This document shows positions 53,705 through 62,786 of a stretch of DNA of 64,000 nt, in pieces (positions within the stretch are counted from its first letter, which is position 1; every line of letters begins with the position of its first letter). Source of the stretch: Streptococcus sp. SN-1 (GTDB lineage Bacteria > Bacillota > Bacilli > Lactobacillales > Streptococcaceae). The notes under the pieces are model-generated. The model did no database searches and was not told where the DNA came from. It was given only the letters and a program-made list of their open reading frames with translations. The translations under genes were made by a program, and so were the position numbers. The stretch is taken from positions 1,612,001-1,676,000 of the forward strand of contig NZ_AP028929.1 of the NCBI RefSeq assembly GCF_041154385.1, written 5' to 3'.

Positions 53705-54364
53705 TTATTTAAATTTTTCGTGATATGGAACAAATTGTCTCATATCTTCAAATACAGTATAGTCAATACGGTTTACAGTAATAGTTGGAATCTTCTCTAA
53801 TAAAATTTCAGTTAATTCTGCTCTGACTTTAGTAAACTCTTCTTCCTCCTCTTCGGTTAGAGGAATCCGAAGATACCCAATTGAAATATGGAATTGATAT
53901 CTATCATGATTAGGGAAACGAACACCTGCTTTTTCTGAGACATAAGTACGAATTTCTTCTAATCTCTTTGCAGAAGCTTCATCTGCAGGTTCAACTAGTA
54001 TGTTTTGTTTTCCCATTTCAGTTACACGCATATGAATTTCTTCATCCAACAATGGAAAAATTTCAAGTTGTTTAGCAAAGTAATCATGTATTTCCTGTAA
54101 AGGTGTATCTAGAGGAAGATTACTGCTCCAAAACTCCGTTTCACGATTTTCATGGCACAACAATTCAATTACAGTCATGTGAATAGAATTCCTTGGAGTT
54201 AAAGTAAACTTATCGATAAATGGTAATTCTCTATAACGTGATTGAATAATATCAACAACTTCCATCAAATCTTGTTTAGTATAAAGATTTGCTACAACTG
54301 TATTCCCAGGGAAATGATTAAATTCCCCATTCTCTTTGAACTTAATTTTTGTTAAGTTTTTCAT
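53705..54364 (-). CDS. 2H phosphoesterase-like protein (DUF1868 type)
   Basis: 219-residue soluble protein. Two HxT/S motifs, IHMTVIELL near residue 66 and FHISIGYLRIPL near 158, are the signature of the 2H phosphoesterase superfamily (2'-5' RNA ligase, cyclic phosphodiesterases). So it probably opens a cyclic phosphate or cleaves a phosphodiester. It is first in the ABC importer operon and directly behind a promoter with a cre site and a CG-centred palindrome. A catabolic enzyme for the imported compound is an attractive guess, but the substrate is unknown. Confidence 0.82.
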   Translation of the reverse strand: MKNLTKIKFKENGEFNHFPGNTVVANLYTKQDLMEVVDIIQSRYRELPFIDKFTLTPRNSIHMTVIELLCHENRETEFWSSNLPLDTPLQEIHDYFAKQLEIFPLLDEEIHMRVTEMGKQNILVEPADEASAKRLEEIRTYVSEKAGVRFPNHDRYQFHISIGYLRIPLTEEEEEEFTKVRAELTEILLEKIPTITVNRIDYTVFEDMRQFVPYHEKFK

Positions 54365-54387
54365 ATAAAGACCTTCTTTTTTATATT

Positions 54388-54441
54388 TGACATCGGTGTC
54401 ATCTTGTTTACATTATACAATGAAACCGTTTCCTTTGTCAA
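54388..54441 (-). promoter_or_regulatory. Promoter of the ABC importer operon with cre site and LacI-type operator
   Basis: Minus-strand -35 TTGACA (54436-54441), 18-base spacer and -10 TATAAT (54412-54417). ATGAAACCGTTTCCT (54420-54434) matches the CcpA cre consensus WTGNAANCGNWNNCW fully and lies inside the spacer. TGACATCGGTGTCA (54388-54401) overlaps the start region and matches the palindrome at the pfbA promoter. Confidence 0.85.
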
Positions 54442-54547
54442 GCGCTTTCAAACATTTTTTTAAAAAAATTTATCTTTCATTAAATATGCATTTCATTAAA
54501 AGGTTAAGTAATTTTTCCAAAATACAGCACTCATATAGACAGTATCA

Positions 54548-55558
54548 TCAATTATAGCCATTGGGATTTTTTGATTGCCAATTCCATGTATCTCTACACA
54601 TGTCTTCAATCGATTTTGTTGTCCTCCAATTTAATTCCTTATATGCTTTGTCTGCATTTGCATAACAAGTCGCAACGTCTCCTGATCGTCTTGGTACAAT
54701 TTTATACGGAATTGGAACCTTATTAACACTTTCAAATGTATTTACAAGTTGTAATACACTTGTGCCTTCTCCTGAACCAAGGTTATAAATATAAACATCT
54801 GTTTTTTCAGATACTTTTTCTAAAGCTTTTATATGTCCTATTGCTAAATCTACTACATGGATATAATCGCGAACACCAGTACCATCTACCGTATCATAAT
54901 CATCTCCAAAAACACTTAGCTCTGGTCGCTTACCTACCGCTACTTGTGCAATAAAAGGCATTAAGTTGTTAGGAATGCCTGATGGATCTTCTCCAATCAA
55001 CCCCGACTCATGAGCACCAATCGGATTGAAATAACGAAGCAACGCAATACTCCACTCTGAATCTGCTACATGAACATCTTTTAAAATTTGTTCAAGCATC
55101 ACTTTTGTGTACCCATACGGATTCGTTGCACTTGTCGGCATCGTCTCAATAAGGGGAGACTGATTGTGAACGCCGTATACAGTCGCACTCGATGAAAATA
55201 CAATCTTTTTAACATTAAACTCTGACATCACTTCAACAAGAGCTAATGTGCTCATAATATTATTTTCGTAATACATTACAGGCTTTTGCACGGATTCGCC
55301 GACAGCTTTGTATCCTGCAAAATGAATTGCAGCCTCAATAGATTCTTGTTCAAAAACTTTTCTCAATCCTTGTTTATCACAAACATCTAATTCGTAAAAC
55401 GCAGGACGTTGCCCTGTAATTGCTTCAATACGATCTAATACTAAAATGCTTGAGTTTGAAAGGTTGTCGACAATAACGACTTCCTTACCTAAATTTAGTA
55501 ATTCTACTACGGTATGGCTACCAATATAACCAGCTCCGCCTGTTACCAATATTGCCAT
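54548..55558 (-). CDS. galE: UDP-glucose 4-epimerase
   Basis: 336-residue SDR-type epimerase of the Leloir pathway. The NAD motif is VTGGAGYIGSHTVVELL at residues 4-20, FSSSATVYG near 120, and the catalytic pair YGYTK near 148. It follows galT by 12 bases. Last gene of the pfbA-PP2C-phoU-galT-galE series. Confidence 0.97.
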   Translation of the reverse strand: MAILVTGGAGYIGSHTVVELLNLGKEVVIVDNLSNSSILVLDRIEAITGQRPAFYELDVCDKQGLRKVFEQESIEAAIHFAGYKAVGESVQKPVMYYENNIMSTLALVEVMSEFNVKKIVFSSSATVYGVHNQSPLIETMPTSATNPYGYTKVMLEQILKDVHVADSEWSIALLRYFNPIGAHESGLIGEDPSGIPNNLMPFIAQVAVGKRPELSVFGDDYDTVDGTGVRDYIHVVDLAIGHIKALEKVSEKTDVYIYNLGSGEGTSVLQLVNTFESVNKVPIPYKIVPRRSGDVATCYANADKAYKELNWRTTKSIEDMCRDTWNWQSKNPNGYN

Positions 55559-55570
55559 TTTTACTTCCTC

Positions 55571-57046
55571 CTAATTAATTCCAACCGATTTAACAAATCT
55601 CATAAATGCTTCTTGTCCGGTTTGAGTATTCTTATAAACACCTGCATCTTCGAGAACTCTCGCAAATACTTGCCCTACTTCATGTTGAACTACGCTATGA
55701 ACCTCTTCCTCTTTAAGTCCAGGATATTTTTCTTTCAATTGAACGGCCCATTCTAAATGATAATCAGCAATTGCGTTATCTTTTCCTAAAAGATATTTCT
55801 CAACTTCTTCTAACTCTGTTTTCAAACGAGGTGGTAAAATCGCAAGTCCCATCACTTCGATTAACCCAATATTTTCCTTTTTAATATGTTGTACATCTTG
55901 ATGAGGATGGAAAACACCATCTGGGTATTGTTCAGTAGTATGATTATCTCTTAGAACAATATCTAATTCATATCTTCCGTCCACTTTACGAGCAATAGGA
56001 GTCACCGTATGGTGTGGGACATCTGCAGTCATTGCAATGATGTCTACTTCTAAATCTGAATATTCTCTCCACTTATTTAGAATTTTAGTAGCTAAATCTA
56101 ACAAGCGATTTTTATTTTCACTTTGTAACCTAATTACTGACATTGGCCATTTTACAATACCAGCATTAACATCCTCAAAGTCTTTAAAACGAAATTCACT
56201 CTCAAATTTTGCTTTTTCCATTGGGAAAATATATTTCCCTCCCTGGTAGTGGTTATGACTAAGAATGGAGCCTCCTGAGATAGGAAGATCAGAATTTGAA
56301 CCAGCAAAATATCCTGGCAAAATATCAACAATCTCCAATAATTGTTCAAATGTTTTAGAGGTAATAGCCATTGGTACATGTTGACTATTCAAAAATATCG
56401 CATGCTCATTAAAATATGAGTAGGGAGAATACTGGAATCCCCATACTTCGTCACCAAGTTTCAACCGAATAATTCTATGATTCGAACGTGCTGGATAATT
56501 TATTCGACCTTGATATCCTTCATTTTCCATACATAGTAAACATTTAGGATAATTAGTTGCTTTTACTAATTTTTCAGCAGCAATTGTTTTTGGATCTTTT
56601 TCGGGTTTTGACAAATTTATCGTAATCTCTAGCTCTCCGTATTTAGTTGATGCTCTAAACTCAATATTCTTAGCAATAGCAGAAGTTTTAATATAATCAC
56701 TATCTTTACTTAACTTATAAAACTCTTCAACTGCTTCTTGAGGTGATATATCATATGAACTCCAAAAAATATCATTTAATCGACTAGGTAAAGGAACTAT
56801 GAAATTCATTAACTCTGCTCCTAAACATTCCTTTTCCTCGATTAAATCTTTAATTTTACCGTTTTTTAAGGCGATTTCCACTAAGTAATCTTTTATTTGT
56901 TTCAGGTCATTTTCATCGGAAATGCGATCAGTTCCCTCCTCACCTATTAACGCTAGTACTCTATTTTTCACATATATTTTGTCAATTTCATTATACATTC
57001 CGTATTCAATTACTCTATCAACAAAATTATCAATAATTGTTTTCAT
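55571..57046 (-). CDS. galT: Galactose-1-phosphate uridylyltransferase, class II
   Basis: 491-residue GalT of the Gram-positive type, longer than the E. coli enzyme. It has [20 protein letters not shown] (cysteine pair near residue 175) and [14 protein letters not shown], and [14 protein letters not shown]. The histidine of SHNHYQGG region is the uridylylated or supporting residue in family members. It follows the PhoU-like gene by 12 bases. galK is not in the window. Confidence 0.95.
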   Translation of the reverse strand: MKTIIDNFVDRVIEYGMYNEIDKIYVKNRVLALIGEEGTDRISDENDLKQIKDYLVEIALKNGKIKDLIEEKECLGAELMNFIVPLPSRLNDIFWSSYDISPQEAVEEFYKLSKDSDYIKTSAIAKNIEFRASTKYGELEITINLSKPEKDPKTIAAEKLVKATNYPKCLLCMENEGYQGRINYPARSNHRIIRLKLGDEVWGFQYSPYSYFNEHAIFLNSQHVPMAITSKTFEQLLEIVDILPGYFAGSNSDLPISGGSILSHNHYQGGKYIFPMEKAKFESEFRFKDFEDVNAGIVKWPMSVIRLQSENKNRLLDLATKILNKWREYSDLEVDIIAMTADVPHHTVTPIARKVDGRYELDIVLRDNHTTEQYPDGVFHPHQDVQHIKKENIGLIEVMGLAILPPRLKTELEEVEKYLLGKDNAIADYHLEWAVQLKEKYPGLKEEEVHSVVQHEVGQVFARVLEDAGVYKNTQTGQEAFMRFVKSVGIN

Positions 57047-57058
57047 ATATTTTTCTTT

Positions 57059-57700
57059 CTAATTTATGTTCCCATATTTTCTATACATTATCCATTTATA
57101 AATTGATTGCGTAGTATGAGCAATTTTATCAAGGTGATGAATAATATCCAAAGCACCAATTACTTCAGAAACGTTCCCATCATCTTCAAATATGTAATTC
57201 ATGATTTTCTTTTCAATATTTATACTAAGCTCTTCTATCTCATTCTGTTTTTGTATAACAACCATATCTAAACATCCAGATTGTTCCTCTCTATAACAAG
57301 ATATAGCCCTATTCATATGCAGTCCGATAACTTCATGAAGTATTTTTATTTCTGAAATAATTTTCTTCAAAATTTCATTGTTTTGAATAATCTGTAGATT
57401 TTTTAAAATTTCAACAATTCTATCCCCAATACGTTCAATGTCAGTTGATATTTTTATTACACTAATAATTCTTCTTAAGTCATATGAAACGGGATGTTGT
57501 AAACAAATTAACTCATATCCTTTTTTATCAACATTTAGAACTGACTCATTTATGATTAAATCTTCTTTAATCAATTCTATTCGTTCTTCATTTGATAAAT
57601 ATTCAAATAACTTCTCATATTTATCAAGCACAGATACCCAAATGGTCTCTAAATTATTTGATAATTCTATAATTTCATTTTCTAAATATAACCTTAACAT
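57059..57700 (-). CDS. PhoU-like protein
   Basis: 213-residue helical protein with two three-helix repeats. SYDLRRIISVIKISTDIERIGD near 70-91 (in part) and LDIIHHLDKIAHTTQSIYKW near 185 carry the aspartate/glutamate metal-binding positions of PhoU. PhoU proteins restrain phosphate uptake with PstSCAB and PhoR. No pst genes are nearby, so it is an orphan whose target is unknown. It lies between the PP2C phosphatase and galT genes. Confidence 0.85.
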   Translation of the reverse strand: MLRLYLENEIIELSNNLETIWVSVLDKYEKLFEYLSNEERIELIKEDLIINESVLNVDKKGYELICLQHPVSYDLRRIISVIKISTDIERIGDRIVEILKNLQIIQNNEILKKIISEIKILHEVIGLHMNRAISCYREEQSGCLDMVVIQKQNEIEELSINIEKKIMNYIFEDDGNVSEVIGALDIIHHLDKIAHTTQSIYKWIMYRKYGNIN

Positions 57701-57757
57701 TTAGGTACCTCTTCTTAACAAAGTTCAATAGTAACAATTAATATTTTAAACAATATA

Positions 57758-58504
57758 TCAAACATCAATAACTAGAATACTTGCATCATCTTTCTTTCCA
57801 TAGATTGGATCAATAGCAGAAGAATTAAATCTCATCTTAATTAACTCTTCAAAAGTTTTATTTTGATTATTTTGATAGAATTCATAAAAGCCATCGCTCA
57901 TTAAAACAATTTGTTCACTAGTAACATCTATTTGATTAATAATAGCATGGTCTAAAAATCTCTCATCCAACGAACCTATCCAGTACCCACTCGGTTGATT
58001 AGATAATTTTCTGATTTTTTGTAAAATAATTTTTTTATTTAAAACACTATTTGTACCAATTGAGTCTTTTATCTCATTTTTCCCTTTTTCAAATAAGTTA
58101 TCTACTCTATGATCAGTTATTTCCATTTCGTTTACTAACATGACGCAGTCACCTAGCATCATATACTCCAACTTTTTTTCTGAAAGTTTAGCAAATATAA
58201 AAGCAAATGTTGGTAAGCGATAATACTCTGTTAATTCATATGAGTTTAAACCGATTTCATCTTTAACCTCGAGTAAAGCAGTTTCAAATATTTGTTTAAG
58301 AGTTTTTGATTCTTTACAATTAACCGACAAACTTTCTGATAAAATATGTACAACTTCTGAGACTGAATAACCTATCTCCTCTTTAGAATTATATAAATCT
58401 GTAGCTCCATCAATAATCCAAAAATACTGATTTTGTGAACCTACAGCATCCTCATTTTCTACGGAACTTCCTTGTATCGAACAAATTTTATTTATCTTTG
58501 CCAT
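57758..58504 (-). CDS. PP2C-like protein phosphatase
   Basis: 248-residue protein of the PPM/PP2C fold. Metal-binding aspartates are in SVENEDAVG near residue 16, WIIDGATDLYNS near 31, and MSDGFYEFY near 205. The sequence is distant from the housekeeping PhpP. There is no membrane segment. The start overlaps the end of pfbA by 17 bases, so it is translated from the adhesin mRNA. What it dephosphorylates is unknown; StkP targets or the PhoU-like neighbour are options. Confidence 0.8.
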   Translation of the reverse strand: MAKINKICSIQGSSVENEDAVGSQNQYFWIIDGATDLYNSKEEIGYSVSEVVHILSESLSVNCKESKTLKQIFETALLEVKDEIGLNSYELTEYYRLPTFAFIFAKLSEKKLEYMMLGDCVMLVNEMEITDHRVDNLFEKGKNEIKDSIGTNSVLNKKIILQKIRKLSNQPSGYWIGSLDERFLDHAIINQIDVTSEQIVLMSDGFYEFYQNNQNKTFEELIKMRFNSSAIDPIYGKKDDASILVIDV

Positions 58505-60596
58505 AATACTTCAACCCTTTTAGTGTCAAAAGTAAACCAATTCCTGTCACTGTTAAGAATAGTTCCATAATCTTGTTCGAACCAGTCTTTGGTAATTTTT
58601 GTTTTACATCTACTATTTCTTTAGATTTATTAATATGATTTTCAGTTTCTCTTCCATCTCCAACTATTTTATGGTTCACTTCTTCTGTCTTATTATCTTG
58701 TTTATTGTCGATCTTGTCATTCATTTGTCTATTATCTTTACTTGAGTTAAACTCTCCGTTCTTCTGGTTACTATCAATTACATTATTTGAATTAGATTGT
58801 TTTTCATGCACATATGAACTTGTTTTAAATTTTTCCTCTTTGTTTTTTTCTTTTTCGTTTTTATCACTTAAATTATTTGTTACAATTTTGTAAAGCCCAT
58901 TCTCCGTTACAATATTGAAATTACCATCGCTATCACGTATAACAGGTTCTTTCCCATTTGCATTAGATTTGATGAATGATATATACTTACCGGATAAATT
59001 ATAAAATTGGTTATTTAAAACGGTTATTTTACCCTTTGAATCCTCAATAACAATTCCTTCTTTACCACCGAATATACTATTCTCTGACACTACTAAATTA
59101 TCACTAACTCGTAATAATTCAATATTTGGTTGTTCTGTTTCCTTAGAATTATTATTAATTACATTTTTTGTTACAGTAATATCTGATACTTTTCCTAAAT
59201 ATTCTGCACTATCTTTTGCTACTCTAATAGCCTTTGTTTTAGGATCAGAAATATAAAATGTATTTTCAGTAATAACGACTTTCTTATTTAAATCAAGTTC
59301 ATCTTTTACATTTTTATAACTAAAAGCATTTATTAAGGCTGCACCATTTTCTCTATAATGTACACTTTCTCCTTTTACTTTCTTATCAAATCTATTTCCT
59401 TTAATTAAAATATCAGTAAATCCTGTAAAACGTACACCAGAATACATCATGTTATCAAAATGATTATTTAAAATTTTAATATTAGAGGGGTTCTGTGTCG
59501 ACAATGTTTGATAGTGTGTACCAATTGCTGTTACTAATTCTCCAGATTTATCACTTTTACCAAAATATGAATTTTGAATAGTAATATTTTCAGATTTTTT
59601 CCCATCATCATTCAAGGCATAAGGAAAACCTTTTCTAGTTAATGGTTCAATCTGAATGCTCTCCTTACTTATGATTTGCCCATCCTTCATCGTTTTGGGT
59701 AAGGCTTGCCCAAGAAAACGAGAATTATCAACTAATACATTTTTCGAACCTGCAATTTGAATAGCATGCCCTTGATAACTATCCTTGAATGTTACATTTT
59801 TTATAGTTACGTTATTTGAATTCCCAATAGCAAATGCACCTGAAGAATTTATAAGTGGTAGATTTTTTGCTTTAGTTCCTTCTTCATTCAAAGCACCGTT
59901 CATATCAATCGTACCACCAGAATAACTAATATCTTCTGTTGGGCCCCATTCTACTTGCGCACCATCATCCGTAAATAAACCTGTCATAAAAACAATAGAA
60001 GGGTGATTCTTAATATTTATACCATTTAGAATGGTAGCTTTCTCATTCAATTCTAAGTGTGTATGACTTTTTAAAAAAACAATTTCTTTTACTAAATAAG
60101 TTCCTTCAGGAAAATATACATTTCCTCCACCTAGCCCTTGAGCTGCAGCATCTATTGCATCTTGAATTGCTTGTCGATCATCATGAACCCCGTCACCTAT
60201 TGCTCCATAATCTTTAACATTCAAAGCTACGTGTTCGTTCAGATTAGTACTTAAAATAGTATTCACTTCCATCCCAGAGATGTTACCCATCATAGTATCA
60301 TTTGTTATATCAGGTTTATTTTGATTAATACTCACTCCTCCATTATTATCAGTACTTAAACTTGAATTGTTATCAAGACTGAGAGTATCAGAATGGGGTT
60401 CCGCAGATAATGATGTAGATGTGCTACTCAACAAAGAGTTCATTTGCATATTATCTTTAGACGAAGAAGTTTCACCAACTACTTCATTAGCTAAAACACT
60501 TTGTGTTCCAATAAATAAAACCGCTAAGAGAACTGAGCAAACTCCCACCTTAGACTTACGAATAGAGAAAACCTCATTTTGTTGAAAAGATTTCAT
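58488..60596 (-). CDS. pfbA: LPXTG surface adhesin PfbA (plasmin- and fibronectin-binding protein A)
   Basis: 702-residue cell-wall protein. The N-terminus has a YSIRK-like signal (FSIRKSKVGVCSVLLAV), then a serine-rich region. A right-handed beta-helix follows over about residues 130-560, opening with VKDYGAIGDGVHDDRQAIQ as in pectate-lyase-like and polygalacturonase proteins. A charged repeat-like stalk precedes the sorting signal LPKTGSNKIMELFL and a basic tail. The ATG at 60594-60596 follows GGAGG. In pneumococcus PfbA binds plasmin(ogen) and fibronectin; a carbohydrate-active role is possible from the fold. It heads the operon with PP2C, PhoU-like, galT and galE. Confidence 0.9.
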   Translation of the reverse strand: MKSFQQNEVFSIRKSKVGVCSVLLAVLFIGTQSVLANEVVGETSSSKDNMQMNSLLSSTSTSLSAEPHSDTLSLDNNSSLSTDNNGGVSINQNKPDITNDTMMGNISGMEVNTILSTNLNEHVALNVKDYGAIGDGVHDDRQAIQDAIDAAAQGLGGGNVYFPEGTYLVKEIVFLKSHTHLELNEKATILNGINIKNHPSIVFMTGLFTDDGAQVEWGPTEDISYSGGTIDMNGALNEEGTKAKNLPLINSSGAFAIGNSNNVTIKNVTFKDSYQGHAIQIAGSKNVLVDNSRFLGQALPKTMKDGQIISKESIQIEPLTRKGFPYALNDDGKKSENITIQNSYFGKSDKSGELVTAIGTHYQTLSTQNPSNIKILNNHFDNMMYSGVRFTGFTDILIKGNRFDKKVKGESVHYRENGAALINAFSYKNVKDELDLNKKVVITENTFYISDPKTKAIRVAKDSAEYLGKVSDITVTKNVINNNSKETEQPNIELLRVSDNLVVSENSIFGGKEGIVIEDSKGKITVLNNQFYNLSGKYISFIKSNANGKEPVIRDSDGNFNIVTENGLYKIVTNNLSDKNEKEKNKEEKFKTSSYVHEKQSNSNNVIDSNQKNGEFNSSKDNRQMNDKIDNKQDNKTEEVNHKIVGDGRETENHINKSKEIVDVKQKLPKTGSNKIMELFLTVTGIGLLLTLKGLKYYGKDK

Positions 60597-60655
60597 ATTA
60601 GCCTCCAATTAAAAATATTATGTCCTAATTTAATATTCATATAAATTCCATACCA

Positions 60656-60711
60656 GAAAATGACACCGCTGTCATTTTCTTTATAATATATTTTTAAATC
60701 AAAATTGTCAA
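60656..60711 (-). promoter_or_regulatory. pfbA promoter with LacI-type palindrome
   Basis: Minus-strand -35 TTGACA (60706-60711), 17-base spacer, -10 TATTAT (60683-60688). GAAAATGACA and TGTCATTTTC flank CCGC at 60656-60679, a perfect palindrome arm of 10 bases placed over the start site. Its core TGACACCGCTGTCA matches the site at 54388. A weak cre-like sequence GTGAAAGCGTGACCA lies upstream (60739-60753). Confidence 0.85.
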
Positions 60712-61168
60712 GGAATAACACAATAAAATATCAAAATTGTGAAAGCGTGACCATTTATATATCTAACCATACTTCTAATAATTCTTTAGCCTTCCATTCA
60801 AAAGTGATTACTATCTTTCTTAGCTTGAACATAAAAATATCCTATTCACTGTATTTAAAGCATGTTGATATCTCGTAAAATACTAATTTATAAATACAAA
60901 AACAAATATCTTGTCATGCAAGCATTCACCAGGTATATTTACATGAATATCGTTCATATAGCGGATTGAAATCAAAACAATACAATATATTTCTTAAATA
61001 GATTTTCTATAAAAGCTAAATTCAAGCTCTATAAAAATAGACGCAGTTCTTCTAAAATACTGGAATAGGACATATAGATCATTGTAGACACGTATTTTAT
61101 AGATTATTTCAAAAGAATGACTAGAACATGAAAAATAGTCTCAAAACTTTGAACAATATTCTGAAAAC

Positions 61169-61222
61169 AAAAAAGAAAGACGCGAGTTTCCACAACCTCA
61201 TTCGTGGAAACTCGCGTCTTTC
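61169..61222 (-). terminator. Long hairpin terminator
   Basis: GAAAGACGCGAGTTTCCAC is mirrored perfectly by GTGGAAACTCGCGTCTTTC (19-base stem, 10-base loop). On the minus strand TTTTTTGTTTT follows. It lies about 300 bases downstream of the aminotransferase gene and ends that operon. Confidence 0.8.
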
Positions 61223-61517
61223 AAAAAATAGGGTGAATTGAAAACTAGAACAAGACACTACATTTTCTAAATGATGCCTAATAAAAATTCTAAATGCTAC
61301 ACCAAATTGCTCACATCTCATTTCAAACCATACAGTATATTGAAACTATAAGAGTACACCTTTGCTTCTAAAATATTGCTAGAAATTAATTTGACTATCC
61401 TGATTGATTTGTCCTGTTTTTATTTCATTTTACTATAGGACTTTCAATTGAAAACAACAGTTTTACACTCAATTAGACTTTTTAGAAACAGAATCACTAT
61501 TACTTGACTGTAGTTTG

Positions 61518-62744
61518 TCATTTTTTTGATGAAGTTAGCACTTTTTCAGAAACTGTTTTGAAAGTCTCAATGATATAGTCCACTTCTTCATCGCTTAGTT
61601 TAGTATGAAGAGGGAGCGTAATTTCATTTTCAAAGAAGGCATAGGCCTTAGGATAGTTCGCCATATCAAAGCCAAGATTCTTATAGGCTGTCAAGAGCGG
61701 AAGTGGTTTGTAGTGTACATTACTTGCAATTCCTGCTTTGGCCAATTCTTGGATGATGAGATTGCGTTCTTCTAAGCTTGCTCCTTCTACATGGGTGATG
61801 TAGAGGTGACGTGAAGATTCGACAGTTTCAGTCTTGTGTGCCAATGGATGGATACGAGAACCTGCAAAACCACTATCATAGCGGTCCACGATGTCCTTAC
61901 GACGGCCAAGCAAACCAGAGTAACGGTCCAATTGTACCAAACCAAGGGAAGCCATGATATCAGTCATATTGCACTTGTAGGCTGGTGTGACGATATCGTA
62001 TTCCCATGAACCTAACTGCATCTTAGCCAGGGCATCCTTTGTTTGACCATGAAGGGAAAGGATTTGGAATTCCTTGTACATTTCTTCGTCATCAATCGCT
62101 GGATTGGCTTTCCAAGTGGCACTTCCACCCTCCGCAGTTGTAAAGTTCTTAACGGCGTGGAATGAGAAGGAAGTAAAGTCCGCGATTGATCCAGCTGGTT
62201 GTCCTTTATAAGTAGACCCCAAAGCGTGGGCACTATCAGAAACAATCACAATACGGTTAAAGGCCTTTTGCCACTTGCTTGAAGCAGTAAAGAGATCACG
62301 TTTTTTCTCCACAACTTGGAACAAACGATCATAGTCGCAAACAATCCCTGCGAGCTCTACTGGGATGATCACCTTGGTCTTTTCAGTGATAGCTTGCTCA
62401 AGCAAGTCATAGTCCATCTCAAACGTATCTGCTTGAATATCCACCATGACAGGGGTTGCCCCTACGTGAGTGATAACACTACATGAAGCTGTATAGGTCA
62501 TGGCTGGAACGATGACTTCATCACCAGGTCCAACTTCCAAGACGCGCAAAATCAACTCAAGCGCGGCAGTCGCAGAGTTAAGACAGACAGTCTTGGGCGT
62601 CTGTGTGTATTGAGACAAGCGACGCTCCAGTTCTTTGGTCTTAGGACCTGTTGTAATCCAACCAGAACGCAGGGTATCCGCTACTTCAGCAATTTCTGCT
62701 TCCGTAATATCGGGTGGTGAAAATGGAATATTGTAATTTGGCAT
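61518..62744 (-). CDS. DegT/DnrJ/EryC1 aminotransferase (AATGal synthesis for teichoic acid)
   Basis: 408-residue PLP sugar aminotransferase. The PLP lysine is in FTSFSFHAVKNFTTAEGG near residue 195, and the N-terminal SPPDITEAEIAEVADTLRSG is typical. The ATG at 62742-62744 follows AGGAG; nine further upstream residues are rejected. In pneumococcus the equivalent gene is thought to make UDP-AATGal, the first sugar of the teichoic acid repeat. The adjacent sugar transferase supports this. The 4-keto substrate would come from a dehydratase coded elsewhere. Confidence 0.9.
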   Translation of the reverse strand: MPNYNIPFSPPDITEAEIAEVADTLRSGWITTGPKTKELERRLSQYTQTPKTVCLNSATAALELILRVLEVGPGDEVIVPAMTYTASCSVITHVGATPVMVDIQADTFEMDYDLLEQAITEKTKVIIPVELAGIVCDYDRLFQVVEKKRDLFTASSKWQKAFNRIVIVSDSAHALGSTYKGQPAGSIADFTSFSFHAVKNFTTAEGGSATWKANPAIDDEEMYKEFQILSLHGQTKDALAKMQLGSWEYDIVTPAYKCNMTDIMASLGLVQLDRYSGLLGRRKDIVDRYDSGFAGSRIHPLAHKTETVESSRHLYITHVEGASLEERNLIIQELAKAGIASNVHYKPLPLLTAYKNLGFDMANYPKAYAFFENEITLPLHTKLSDEEVDYIIETFKTVSEKVLTSSKK

Positions 62745-62786
62745 TGATTTGCTCCTTTTATCTGTACTCATTCTCTCATGACTACT

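Larger units (their letters stand above)
60597..61517. other. Non-coding region upstream of pfbA
   Basis: About 900 bases, very AT-rich, without a convincing gene. It holds the pfbA promoter at its left end and a long hairpin at 61175-61222. The part around 60990-61110 and 61340-61460 looks like decayed repeat or IS sequence, but I cannot name it. Confidence 0.6.

Noticed and set aside
61121..61321. 66-codon frame upstream of pfbA
   Set aside because: It spans the 19-base terminator stem and has no ribosome site or recognisable sequence.
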